From assembly GCA_029262815.1 (NCBI GenBank), contig JAJCYS010000019.1, positions 1 to 44,234 of the forward strand: 44,234 nucleotides of DNA, written 5' to 3'. Positions 16,659 through 25,524 of this stretch are shown here, piece by piece; position 1 is the first letter of the stretch; the number at the start of each line of letters is the position of its first letter. The notes under the pieces were generated by a model, which made no database searches, was not told where the DNA came from, and saw only the letters and a list, made by a program, of their open reading frames with translations. The position numbers were made by a program, and so were the translations under genes. This stretch comes from Deltaproteobacteria bacterium. Its GTDB lineage: Bacteria; Bdellovibrionota; JAJCYS01.

Positions 16659-16730
16659 CCAAATCAAAAGGTTCCCCGGCTCCCTTTTGGCACCCGTACT
16701 TCGCTTTCCCCGAATTATTAAGGTGCCATA
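16659..16730. repeat. dispersed intergenic repeat, copy 1
   Basis: Contains a 40-bp block (16666-16705, from AAAAGGTTCCCCGGCTCCC to GTACTTCGCT) that recurs exactly at 17361-17400, followed by TTCCCCGAATTATTAA. A small tandem duplication of AAATCAAAAGGTTCCCC precedes it. It sits exactly where the modular-repeat protein is interrupted. Confidence 0.75.
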
Positions 16731-16872
16731 GGCATTGAGTACGTGAATTTTAAGTATCTTGAATCATTATGTAAAATCACTAAAGTTCACGAAGACCTTA
16801 TAAAAATATTTAATATTTTTTAACAAATTCCGATCTCGAAGTTAACAGGTTATTTAATTTTGTGGAGGTCAT

Positions 16873-17310
16873 ATGAATACCAAAAAGTTTAGTAAACAAA
16901 GCGGTTTTTCCCTCGTGGAACTGTCCGTTGTAATCGTAATTATTGGTGTGTTGGCAGCTTTTGCTGTACCCAAATTCCGTGATTCAGTCGAACGCTCAAA
17001 GGCATCTGAAGCGTTTAACTATTTGAGTGCCGTGAGGACATCTCAAGAACGATATCAATCAAAAGAAGGAACCTATGCAAGTGTCTCATCAACTCTAGAT
17101 ATCCAGATTCCTGCACCTAAATATTTTACGGTAGGTGAAATTACTTCCGGAGTATCTGGAGTCTTAGAAGATTCTTGGAAGTTAACCCTAACCCGTAAAG
17201 GGCCATCTGCAGGCTATGGCGAATACACGATTACTTTTGGTGAAGATGGTTTCATACTTGATGAGAGCTCTATCGACGAAATTCCTGCAATCAATCCAAT
17301 GTCAAACTAA
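16873..17310 (+). CDS. type IV prepilin-like protein
   Basis: 145 residues. The short basic leader MNTKKFSKQSG is followed by the prepilin peptidase site FSLVELS and the hydrophobic helix VVIVIIGVLAAFAVPKF. Glu5 of the mature protein is present. The C-terminal globular part has no cysteines, so the usual disulfide loop is missing, as in minor or type II secretion pseudopilins. No assembly genes are nearby, so it would use machinery encoded elsewhere. A strong GGAGG precedes the ATG. The gene is bracketed by direct repeats (16666-16705 and 17361-17400; plus GTTCACGAAGACCT at 16785 and 17401), suggesting a movable or duplicated cassette. Confidence 0.93.
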   Translation: MNTKKFSKQSGFSLVELSVVIVIIGVLAAFAVPKFRDSVERSKASEAFNYLSAVRTSQERYQSKEGTYASVSSTLDIQIPAPKYFTVGEITSGVSGVLEDSWKLTLTRKGPSAGYGEYTITFGEDGFILDESSIDEIPAINPMSN

Positions 17311-17360
17311 ACGATTGACGAAAAGAACAGAACTCAAAAAAAGTAACGGGGAACTTTACC

Positions 17361-17414
17361 AAAAGGTTCCCCGGCTCCCTTTTGGCACCCGTACTTCGCT
17401 GTTCACGAAGACCT
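17361..17414. repeat. dispersed intergenic repeat, copy 2 (right flank of the prepilin gene)
   Basis: 17361-17400 is identical to 16666-16705, and the next 14 bases (GTTCACGAAGACCT) recur at 16785-16798. Compared with the left flank, ~80 bp between the two blocks is absent here. Confidence 0.8.
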
Positions 17415-17428
17415 AAAGAAAAGACCTG

Positions 17429-18538
17429 CTATGAGAAATATTTGTTAATCCTTTCCCGGTCAAGATCAAGGGCCTTCCCAACTTCTTTTATCACAAGCAT
17501 TAAAATAGACAGTTCCTTGGCAACAGCTTTATACATATCTTCGTCTGAATTGAATTCTTGAAACAACCTGTCTGTTTCTCCTACAACCTCTTCAAAAGAA
17601 GCCTCTAAAGCGGCTCCATTTCTCAAAAAGTAATCCAAATCATATCTTGGGTACCCCGTAATCATATACCCCAACTGATCATAGTTTTCATACAACATAC
17701 CATCAATGTCCATCTCATCACCTTTATCCAGCGCCATAAGTGTTAACTTTAAAGAAAAATACGAAAATATATTTTTGTAGTATTTTATTCTGAGTTTTCT
17801 TCTATTAACTTTATTTGTCGTCCGTTCTAATTGTCTCTGTAACCTAAGTTTTTTTTGATTTAAAGCCAACTTTTTAAGTGCGAGTTGGCTAGTAAAATCA
17901 AGCATAATGCTTTTCTTTAAAGGCTTTACATACGTTTTCTTAGGTCTCAGACCTGAGTCATCACGAACTATTTCACGATCAATAAGAACATGCATAGTTT
18001 CATGAAGAATTGTCTGCTTATTAGCGTTTGTTAAAAAAATCATGACATAGTGAGATCTGTAAGGACGATTTTCCAAGATTTGCTCATAAGGAGACATCAC
18101 GAAATGAGCATCAGCATGCAAGGATTCTTTAAATATTTCTGGGTAATAAAAATTTAAATAGAACCATTTTGCTTTTTCATGTAATTTTCTTTCTCTTAAA
18201 GTAAGTCGATTCGCATGATCCATTTCATACGCAGCGATTTCACTGTTAACTCGAATATTGTTACGATGATTGATCAAAATTTTTACGTCAAGGTTGCTCT
18301 CAATATACTCGAGCATTTCCTTTTTATTTCTTGGATGTCCAGAAGGCCAAAAAGAAACTTTTTGTAACTCCAACAAATCAATAGTTACACCTGTCCAAAG
18401 AAGATGTATCTTCTTAGAACCAATAACCAAGGGCCTTGAAGCTCTTCTTTGACTTGTCGCACAACTGCTAACAAGTAAAACAAACATACAACACCACAAA
18501 AATGGTGTTGCCTTTCGAATTTGACGAATTATAGCCAT
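17429..18538 (-). CDS. lipoprotein with HExxH metalloprotease-like motif
   Basis: 369 residues. The N-terminus is a lipoprotein signal with lipobox VSSC (Cys26). ANKQTILHETMHVLIDREIV contains HETMH at residues 179-183, the zinc-binding motif of gluzincin/metzincin peptidases, placed as usual after a hydrophobic strand (YVMIFLT). A glutamate-rich stretch ~130 residues later (AALEASFEEVVGE) could supply the third ligand. The middle part is a strongly basic helical region (LNQKKLRLQRQLERTTNKVN). Probably an outer-membrane or periplasmic zinc peptidase of unknown family; activity is inferred from the motif alone. It is convergent with the prepilin gene. Confidence 0.75.
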   Translation of the reverse strand: MAIIRQIRKATPFLWCCMFVLLVSSCATSQRRASRPLVIGSKKIHLLWTGVTIDLLELQKVSFWPSGHPRNKKEMLEYIESNLDVKILINHRNNIRVNSEIAAYEMDHANRLTLRERKLHEKAKWFYLNFYYPEIFKESLHADAHFVMSPYEQILENRPYRSHYVMIFLTNANKQTILHETMHVLIDREIVRDDSGLRPKKTYVKPLKKSIMLDFTSQLALKKLALNQKKLRLQRQLERTTNKVNRRKLRIKYYKNIFSYFSLKLTLMALDKGDEMDIDGMLYENYDQLGYMITGYPRYDLDYFLRNGAALEASFEEVVGETDRLFQEFNSDEDMYKAVAKELSILMLVIKEVGKALDLDRERINKYFS

Positions 18539-18663
18539 ACGCCTTACTCACCTCATCCAATCCTTTGTTATCGGTAAGCTTTATTCGTAAGATAAGGTTT
18601 TTGCGAAAGTCGCCAAATTAATCAATAGTTTTAGATAAATACAGTTAGGAGAAACGCCAATAT

Positions 18664-18715
18664 GTTACCTGGCACCCTTTTGGCATCCATACTTCGCTGT
18701 CGCCGATTTATTAAA
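18664..18715. repeat. dispersed intergenic repeat, copy 3 (diverged)
   Basis: ACCTGGCACCCTTTTGGCAT then CCATACTTCGCTGTCGCCGA and TTTATTAA. This is the same GGCAC-CCTTTTGGCA-CCGTACTTCGCT core as copies 1 and 2 with several substitutions. Confidence 0.6.
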
Positions 18716-18802
18716 GAAATTGGTAACAAAGTGCACATCATGATATTTTCTCGAGATTTGTTCCATCATATGGATATAATAGAAATACCAGGGAGGGTGT
18801 GA

Positions 18803-19650
18803 ATTAAGATTCGTGTAATCACAATTGGAATCATAATAACGTATCTCGCACCTACTCAAACTTATGCAACTGATCTACCAAAGCTCAAATCTGCATACGA
18901 ATTAGCAGTTAAAACCTTTGCCGAAGGTTCTAGTGAAAACACAAAAAAGAATCTGGTTTTTTTACAAATAACGACCTTTATTATCATGCAGCTTTTTTCT
19001 TAGTCTATTTGAATCAGGAATTCATCAGACTGGCTTATAGAATCCAGAATGGGAAATCGCCAGATGGATACTTTCCTATCACCTTATTTGAGAGCTATCA
19101 AGCAATGACTGAAATTGGCTTATCTTTATTAGATCTTTTTAGTGTCAGAAATACCTCGCTTCAAAAGATTTGGAAAATAAGTTATTCGACTTCTGTTAAC
19201 TCTCTTGTTAATTTTTATACAGATAATCGTGAATTCAAAAACTCAATGCAAATGAAAGTATGGCAGAGACTTTTTGAGTTCATATTTGAAAATTTAAATT
19301 TTTTGATTTACAAAAATTTACTGATTGATGAAAAAATCAAACCATTTTACAAAGCTCATTTTGATATTCTTGGGCTTATTAAAGATTACGAAGAATTGCA
19401 TAAAGTAGAGCATGTAATGCATTTTCTCTCGATCTACAAACTTGAATGCCTTTCATCCATAGTATTGGCACAGTTCAAGTTACATCCCTTTCTCGATCAA
19501 TATTTTCTCAAAGAATCTCTGGGGCGAATTGACGATGGGCTTAAAACATCATCAAATAAAATATTTCTTCAAATAGCTTGGTCAATCGCTTACGAACGAC
19601 ATGTTAATCTCATGTTACAAAAATTTGGAGTGAGCCAATCCTGTGAGTAA
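18803..19650 (+). pseudogene. frameshifted exported hypothetical protein
   Basis: Two frames join into one protein. The first, from 18803, reads a signal peptide (KIRVITIGIIITYLAPTQTYA) and mature start (DLPKLKSAYELAVKTFAEGS). The second continues FFTNNDLYYHAAFFLVYLNQ and runs to 19650 (ending FGVSQSCE). They are out of phase by one base at a run of seven T (18957-18963); one extra T would restore a ~280-residue protein. The start codon position is ATT (18803-18805) behind a good GGGAGGG, so the original ATG may also be mutated. From 19009 the second frame alone gives 213 residues but lacks the signal peptide. No recognisable domain. It could be a decayed gene, a phase-variable tract or a sequencing error. 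Confidence 0.7.
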
Positions 19651-19698
19651 TCTCATTGAATTAAAAAATTACAGCTCACTTTTTAGCATGAAATAAGT

Positions 19699-19722
19699 GA
19701 CTGTCCCCGAATTATTAAATTA
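19699..19722. repeat. fragment of the dispersed intergenic repeat
   Basis: GTGACTGTCCCCGAATTATT followed by AAAT. The same TGTCCCCGA-TTATT core occurs in copy 1, in copy 3 (with G for C) and at 27917. Confidence 0.5.
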
Positions 19723-19854
19723 ATAAAATTCATTTATTAATATTATCTTTAATTATTTACATTTTCTTTAACTCATGATACGTTATCAAGCTAGTATCGC
19801 GTGAGTTTATTTTCAGAGCCATCTGAAACCACTTTTTTGGATCATCAATAAAAA

Positions 19855-21315
19855 ATGCAAAAATCAATTTCTAGCATATTTCTATTAATCTTAGTCATTT
19901 GCACGGGAAACAATCTTGTATTTGCAACTGACAATCCACTCATCAATGGGCAGCCCGTAAAGCATATTGCTACCCCTAATAACGAAACTTTATACACTAT
20001 TCAGAATACTCAAGCGACTGACCTAATATCCATATTACATGATGCAGATAGCACTGAAAAATATCGCATTATAGATATTTCTATTCCTCTTGAAAACATA
20101 GATCTCCATACTGATTCTTTATCTAATAAACAAAAACCAATAAGAAAAATCAGCCTCATTATTAGATCTAACATTTCAGACCAGCAGCTACTGCAAAAGC
20201 TTGAGGGCATAAAAAAACAACATGAAATAATTATTGAATCTCATGCAGTTGATACGAATTGGCTAATAAATAACGCATTAAAAGGCGCTATTCAAGTCAG
20301 CCAAATGACCATGGCATTTGATCCCACAAATATGAAACAACCTAAAGATAGGAAAACAAAATTATCCATCACCTTTTTATTAAAACCAGTCGAGGTAGCC
20401 CTTAAACCTCTTATTTTTTTAGTTGAGAAGGCATTTCCAAAAAACAACACCTATGGATATGTAGAACCTAATCAATTTATGCGAACCGCTGGAGGAATCA
20501 TGGCTTCAGTGGCTTTTATACTTGCTGTTTTTACAAACTGGACTGGTATGATGCATCCCCAAAGTTTCAATTTAATTGACTTTACGCAACTAACCAGCCA
20601 GTCTTCCAACATGGGGCTGATGTCCTCAGGCCACAATATACACCTGTTCCTATTGGCTACAATGGTACAGTTTTATCTTTATTACTTTCACGAAATCTGG
20701 GGGAAAACGTGGTTGAATATTCTAAATAGAGTAAAGCTGTTAGGGATACCTCAATTCTTTTCAGACCTTACTCTCAATCTATTTAAAAGTAACGACGGCA
20801 ACGTCTCTTTGCATAATCGAAAGCCTATTAACCCCAAATTAGGTGAACTACATCAACTTATTTTTAACTTTGGATATACCGCATTTTGGCTCGTACTCTT
20901 CCGAACTCTGGCCCACTCAGCACACCCTTTGGAGGTACCATCAGTATTAACATCAAGCTTTCTTCAAGACTTTCTTTTTCTATCGATGGGCCAGTCCTTT
21001 TTTACATCCATTGGGTTCAGTGGACTCAATAACCTATATAAAAAAGGGCATTACTCTCAAAACGGAAAATTTATTCGACTTCTGATCTTAGATTTATTCA
21101 TGATTATTAATGGATTGCTCCTTGCCTATGGGTCTGACTGGCTCTATATGACGGCACCTATGGAGTGGTCTCTAAAACTAGCCCTGGCTATCTTTGGCTC
21201 TAAGCTCCCTGCGCTAAAACATCTTTTTTTAGTAGATCGATTTCTGATCCATAAAGGGGTGGATGTTTCAGGTAATCTCCCTTTCCAATTAAAGCTTTTA
21301 CATCAGTGTGAATGA
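19855..21315 (+). CDS. exported multi-pass membrane protein, unknown
   Basis: 486 residues. A signal peptide (ISSIFLLILVICTGNNLVFA) is followed by a ~180-residue non-cytoplasmic domain (with SLIIRSNISDQQLLQKLEGI), then about six membrane segments from residue ~215 on (GGIMASVAFILAVFTNW, HLFLLATMVQFYLYYFHEIW, QLIFNFGYTAFWLVLFRTLA, LLILDLFMIINGLLLAYG and others). I know no family for it. No Shine-Dalgarno is visible before the ATG. It stands alone between the pseudogene and the transport operon. Confidence 0.75.
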   Translation: MQKSISSIFLLILVICTGNNLVFATDNPLINGQPVKHIATPNNETLYTIQNTQATDLISILHDADSTEKYRIIDISIPLENIDLHTDSLSNKQKPIRKISLIIRSNISDQQLLQKLEGIKKQHEIIIESHAVDTNWLINNALKGAIQVSQMTMAFDPTNMKQPKDRKTKLSITFLLKPVEVALKPLIFLVEKAFPKNNTYGYVEPNQFMRTAGGIMASVAFILAVFTNWTGMMHPQSFNLIDFTQLTSQSSNMGLMSSGHNIHLFLLATMVQFYLYYFHEIWGKTWLNILNRVKLLGIPQFFSDLTLNLFKSNDGNVSLHNRKPINPKLGELHQLIFNFGYTAFWLVLFRTLAHSAHPLEVPSVLTSSFLQDFLFLSMGQSFFTSIGFSGLNNLYKKGHYSQNGKFIRLLILDLFMIINGLLLAYGSDWLYMTAPMEWSLKLALAIFGSKLPALKHLFLVDRFLIHKGVDVSGNLPFQLKLLHQCE

Positions 21316-21434
21316 ACTTAAGGGCTCAGCTCCAGTTGAGTTTCAAGATCATACCTACAGGATAGTAAGTAACTTAATAATAAATCTACAATAAAATAGT
21401 TTAATTTATAAATTTTAGCAGCATAATAGTATTA

Positions 21435-22301
21435 GTGGTTTACACAAAACGAAAGCTGCCCCCTCTAAATGTGGGACTTGTCCAGATGGATTGTGAGCTA
21501 GGGAATGTCGAAGCCAATGCTCAAAAAATTAAAAATATTATTGACGAGTATCGCGGAAAAGTTGATTTCTTGGTTTTTCCAGAACTGGCTCTTACAGGAT
21601 ACTGTGTTGGAGAAAAATTCCATGAATACTCTCTGATCACGGATGATGACATTTTCCAAGACATACTCAATCACACGAAAGACATATCCATCGCTTTAGG
21701 ATTTATAGAAGAAACAACATCTATAAACTTTTACAATAGCCTTGCCTTCATTAAAAATTGTAAAATCTCACATATCCACCGTAAGATTTATTTACCCAAT
21801 TATGGAATTTTTGAAGAGCGAAAGTATTTTAAATCAGGAACAAGCGCCAATTGTTTTGAACAAGGGCCCTTTCGAATTTCCCCTTTTATATGTGGTGATG
21901 CATGGAATCCTGCATTGGTTCACTTAGCCGCAGCAGATCACGCGCACATCTTAAGTTTTTCGGTTTGTAGTCCAGAAAATGGTCTTGGTAGTCGCTTATC
22001 TACAAAAGAAAGTTGGAAAAGACTCAATCGCTTTTATGCCACAATGTATGGCTCTTTTGTGGTTTTTGTAAATAGAGTGGGTCGAGAAAAGAACTTGAAA
22101 TTTTGGGGGGAAAGTGAAGTTATTGATCCATTCGGTCAGGTAATCGCCTCTGCCAAAAGTGACTCTGAGGAGGTCATCACCACATCAATTCACTTATCAC
22201 AAATAAGAGAAGCAAGAAACATACTACACACAATCCGAGATGAAGATTTAGACTTTATTCAGAAAAGACTTGAAAGGATCATGGATCGATACTACCTTTG
22301 A
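21435..22301 (+). CDS. nitrilase-superfamily carbon-nitrogen hydrolase
   Basis: 288 residues with an intact Glu-Lys-Cys triad: Glu in VFPELALTGY, Lys in HRKIYLPNYGIFEE, and Cys in ISPFICGDAWNP. The starting strand LPPLNVGLVQMDCELGN and the VEANAQKIKNII helix are typical. Such enzymes hydrolyse amides, nitriles or carbamoyl groups in the cytoplasm. Start is GTG 21435. It is the first gene of a six-gene run; the next starts 10 bp downstream and encodes an importer ATPase, so the enzyme probably acts on the imported compound or a product of it. Confidence 0.92.
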   Translation: MVYTKRKLPPLNVGLVQMDCELGNVEANAQKIKNIIDEYRGKVDFLVFPELALTGYCVGEKFHEYSLITDDDIFQDILNHTKDISIALGFIEETTSINFYNSLAFIKNCKISHIHRKIYLPNYGIFEERKYFKSGTSANCFEQGPFRISPFICGDAWNPALVHLAAADHAHILSFSVCSPENGLGSRLSTKESWKRLNRFYATMYGSFVVFVNRVGREKNLKFWGESEVIDPFGQVIASAKSDSEEVITTSIHLSQIREARNILHTIRDEDLDFIQKRLERIMDRYYL

Positions 22302-22311
22302 TTCTTAACTG

Positions 22312-23049
22312 ATGATTCAGCTCAAGAATATAAACAAGACATACCCTAATGGGGTAATCGCTGTTGAGGATGTCTCTTTCCAGGTTTCAAAGGGGCAGAT
22401 TTGCTGTGTAATTGGTACTAGTGGCTGTGGCAAAACCACGATACTCAAGATGATCAATCGTTTGATAGAGCCCTCTCAAGGCCAAATATTCCTCGACAAC
22501 ATCAATGTTGCCAAAATTGATCCAGTACAACTCAGGCGATCCATCGGCTATGTCATTCAAAAAGGGGGCCTTTTACCCCATATGACCATCATCGAAAACA
22601 TGACTTTGATGGGAAAGGTCGTTAAAAAATTAAAAGATAAAACATTTCAAAAAGCGGTTGAGCTTTTAGAGTTGGTCGGCTTGCCAGTACAGAAATACGG
22701 CAACCGTTATCCCGCAGAACTAAGCGGCGGACAACAGCAACGTGTTTGTATTGCTCGGGCCATTATGAATGATCCCCCAGTGTTGCTTATGGATGAGCCT
22801 TTTGGTGCCCTAGACCCAATCACTAGAAGTCATTTGCATAAAGAATTATTATCGATTAATCGAAAACTTCATAAAACAATCATGATCGTCACCCATGATC
22901 TGCAAGAAGCTTTTTTGTTGGGATCTGAAATTATTTTAATGAATCAAGGCAAAATTATCCAAAAAGGAACGAAAGCAGATTTTATCAATAATCCCGCAAA
23001 TGCTTTTGCTAAAGAGTTTGTAGAATCTCAATTGGAAGGTTATGTGTAA
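22312..23049 (+). CDS. ABC importer ATPase, OpuCA/ProV type
   Basis: 245 residues with the full ABC set: Walker A GTSGCGKTT, Q-loop YVIQKGGLLPHM, signature ELSGGQQQRV, Walker B VLLMDEPFGALD and H-loop IVTHD. The IQKGGLLPHMTI block is characteristic of glycine-betaine/choline/carnitine (OpuC, OsmV) and ergothioneine (EgtV) ATPases. No C-terminal CBS domains, so the osmosensing module of OpuCA/OpuAA is missing. This argues for a nutritional rather than an osmotic role. It overlaps the permease-fusion gene by 8 bp. Confidence 0.93.
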   Translation: MIQLKNINKTYPNGVIAVEDVSFQVSKGQICCVIGTSGCGKTTILKMINRLIEPSQGQIFLDNINVAKIDPVQLRRSIGYVIQKGGLLPHMTIIENMTLMGKVVKKLKDKTFQKAVELLELVGLPVQKYGNRYPAELSGGQQQRVCIARAIMNDPPVLLMDEPFGALDPITRSHLHKELLSINRKLHKTIMIVTHDLQEAFLLGSEIILMNQGKIIQKGTKADFINNPANAFAKEFVESQLEGYV

Positions 23050-24613
23050 GAAAGCGATTTTTTCAATCCTGGTTACCCTGAGCATCTTTAGCTTCAGTTG
23101 TTTGTGCTATTGTGCCCCATCCAAGAGAATTGTTGTCGCCTCAAAAAATTTTACTGAACAATATATCCTGGCTGAAATTATAGCTCAACTTATTGAGTCC
23201 CAAACAGATCTCCATGTCGAGCGTAAACTAAACCTCGGAGGTACTCAATTTGCTTTCGAAGCTCTGAGAAAAGGTGATATTGACATCTATCCTGAATATA
23301 CCGGCACAGGCCTAGTAAGCATATTAAAGCAAAAACCTATATCTAATCCAAAAAAAACATTCCATATTGTTTACAATGCGTTTCAAAAAAAATACAACTT
23401 AGTCTGGCTCAATTCTTTTGGATTTAATAACACTTACGCGCTTGCAGTCCGCAGAAACGACGCTCAGTTTCAAGATGTAACAAGCATTTCTGATCTTAAA
23501 GAGGTTGCCAAAACAATTAAAATCGGTGCAACGCACGAATTTTTATATCGCCAAGATGGCTTTCCTAATCTTACTAAAACCTATGGTATCGAATTTCCAG
23601 AAGCCAATGCTATGAGCTTAGATCCAGGTCTTATGTATACGGCTATTAAAGAGAAGCAAGTTGATATGATTGCAGCGTTTTCAACTGATGGGCGACTGGA
23701 AGCATTTAAGCTACGCTTGCTAAAAGATGATCGGCAGTATTTCCCCCCTTATGAAGCAGCCCCGTTAGTACGCCAATCAATCATAGATACGTATCCTGAA
23801 ATTCAACCCGTTCTTAAAAAACTGCAGGGCACGATCTCTAATGAAGAAATGATGCGGATGAACTATGAAGTGGATTCTATGGGGAAATCCTCAGCTGAGG
23901 TGGCTCATGCTTTTTTAAGTCGCAAAAAATTAATCAAAGATGATACTTCAGTCATAACTAGCACCGTTTCTGCTCGAGACAATTTCTTTGCGTTTTTCTG
24001 GAGCAAACGTGATTATCTACTCCGTCTCACGCAAGAACATTTACTTTTAACCCTCATTTCCATATTTCTGGCCATATTGTTTTCGATTCCCACAGGCATT
24101 TTGCTGACGCGATTTGAAAAAATCAGCACACCCGTATTTAATGTTGCCAATATCATACAAACCATTCCTAGCTTAGCTCTCATCGGCTTTTTAATTCCAA
24201 TTTTGGGTATTGGGGTGAAGTCTGCCATTGTTGCCTTATTTCTATATGCATTATTACCCTTAATACGAAATACCTACACAGGTATACGCAACGTGGATCC
24301 AGCACTCATCGAGTCCTGCAAGGGAATGGGCATGACTTCATTTCAAATATTGTGGAAAGCAGAGATCCCATTAGCTTTGCCATTCATCATTGCGGGGATT
24401 CGAACGGGTACCGTCATCATCGTTGGAACAGCAACGTTAGCTGCTTTGATTGGGGCGGGTGGCTATGGCGATCCGATATTTAGAGGCATAAGTGCAGTTA
24501 ACTCAAATATGATTTTACTGGGCGCGATTCCGGCGGCATTGCTCTCAATTGTGCTTGATCAAGGATTACACTACTTAGAAAACCGTATGGTTTCTAAAGG
24601 ACTTAGGCTGTAA
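23042..24613 (+). CDS. substrate-binding protein/permease fusion of an OpuC/EgtU-type importer
   Basis: 523 residues. A signal or anchor helix (AIFSILVTLSIFSFSCLCYC) is followed by a quaternary-amine-type binding domain (~residues 28-300: KRIVVASKNFTEQYILAEII, GDIDIYPEYTGTGL, FGFNNTYALAVRR). A permease with about five helices comes next (~310-515), including the ABC-contact loop GIRNVDPALIESCKGMGMTS. Family fusions such as BusAB and EgtU are usually described with the permease first; here the binding domain is N-terminal. Ligands in the family are betaine, choline, carnitine, proline betaine or ergothioneine. It partners the ATPase gene it overlaps. Confidence 0.92.
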   Translation: MCKKAIFSILVTLSIFSFSCLCYCAPSKRIVVASKNFTEQYILAEIIAQLIESQTDLHVERKLNLGGTQFAFEALRKGDIDIYPEYTGTGLVSILKQKPISNPKKTFHIVYNAFQKKYNLVWLNSFGFNNTYALAVRRNDAQFQDVTSISDLKEVAKTIKIGATHEFLYRQDGFPNLTKTYGIEFPEANAMSLDPGLMYTAIKEKQVDMIAAFSTDGRLEAFKLRLLKDDRQYFPPYEAAPLVRQSIIDTYPEIQPVLKKLQGTISNEEMMRMNYEVDSMGKSSAEVAHAFLSRKKLIKDDTSVITSTVSARDNFFAFFWSKRDYLLRLTQEHLLLTLISIFLAILFSIPTGILLTRFEKISTPVFNVANIIQTIPSLALIGFLIPILGIGVKSAIVALFLYALLPLIRNTYTGIRNVDPALIESCKGMGMTSFQILWKAEIPLALPFIIAGIRTGTVIIVGTATLAALIGAGGYGDPIFRGISAVNSNMILLGAIPAALLSIVLDQGLHYLENRMVSKGLRL

Positions 24614-24627
24614 CACCGGGGAATTTA

Positions 24628-25524
24628 GTGAATGAACAAAACGTAAGATTTAATAGCGATAACTCCTCGCTAGATGGCTCCTTTTATTTCCAAGATTCCA
24701 TTCAGTCTATTGAGGAATACTCAGGTCCTTTGATTATTATTTGCTCTGGATTTATGGGCTTAAAAGCTATTCACCCTGCAAGGTTTGCACGTGCTTTAAC
24801 ACCAAGAGGATACTTATGTTTTGGCTTTGACTATCGAGGATTTGGCAAAAGTGAAGGCAAATCAGGCTTCATCCGAGTCGAAGATCAAGTTCAAGATATC
24901 CTTCATACACTTACATTTGTTTCCCAGAAAACAAAAAAACAAAATTCCATTGTTCTTTTGGGCTGGGGAATGGGAGCCGGGTTAACTTTAGAAGTCGCCA
25001 AACACTCACCCCATGTAAGTAAATTAATTTGTTTGAATGGATTTTACAATGCACATCGTATGCAGGTATCAATCCGGAAAAAAAAAGGGTATTTGAAATT
25101 TTTAGACTGGCTAAACCAGCTAAAATCATCAGAAAAGGAATCTCATAAACCAATTAAGGTCGATCCATTTGACATATACCCCCTTGACCCTGTTACTAAA
25201 CAGTATGTTGATCAAGAGTTAAGGAAATTAGAATCATTTGGCTGCAAAGTTGATTTGGAATTTGCAAACTCGCTTTTATCCTTCAAACCCGAATCTAACT
25301 TAGACTCCATATCGAACCTGCCCTTACTGATCATGCATGGGAAAAAAAATTGTTTACACCTACCTCAGGAAGCTGACATTCTTTTTAGAAATTTTCGTGG
25401 TTCACATAAAAAGTTAGTTTGGATCGACAATGCAGGACATACAGAATGGATGCATGACACCCATCAAACATTTAAAAATGTGGTTGATAAAATCGATCAG
25501 TGGATAAAAGGCGATGGGCAGTAA
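24628..25524 (+). CDS. alpha/beta-hydrolase-fold protein without nucleophile serine
   Basis: 298 residues. The fold is clear: GPLIIICSGFMGLKAIHPAR, the GYLCFGFDYRGFGKSEGKSG loop, a late strand NLPLLIMHGKKN and a terminal NAGHTEWM with the expected histidine. The nucleophile elbow, however, reads LLGWGMGAG: Gly114 stands where GxSxG has serine. It is therefore either not a serine hydrolase, uses another chemistry, or is a binding protein. Start GTG 24628 has GGGGA 6 bases upstream. It overlaps the next gene by 11 bp and belongs to the six-gene operon. Confidence 0.88.
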   Translation: MNEQNVRFNSDNSSLDGSFYFQDSIQSIEEYSGPLIIICSGFMGLKAIHPARFARALTPRGYLCFGFDYRGFGKSEGKSGFIRVEDQVQDILHTLTFVSQKTKKQNSIVLLGWGMGAGLTLEVAKHSPHVSKLICLNGFYNAHRMQVSIRKKKGYLKFLDWLNQLKSSEKESHKPIKVDPFDIYPLDPVTKQYVDQELRKLESFGCKVDLEFANSLLSFKPESNLDSISNLPLLIMHGKKNCLHLPQEADILFRNFRGSHKKLVWIDNAGHTEWMHDTHQTFKNVVDKIDQWIKGDGQ

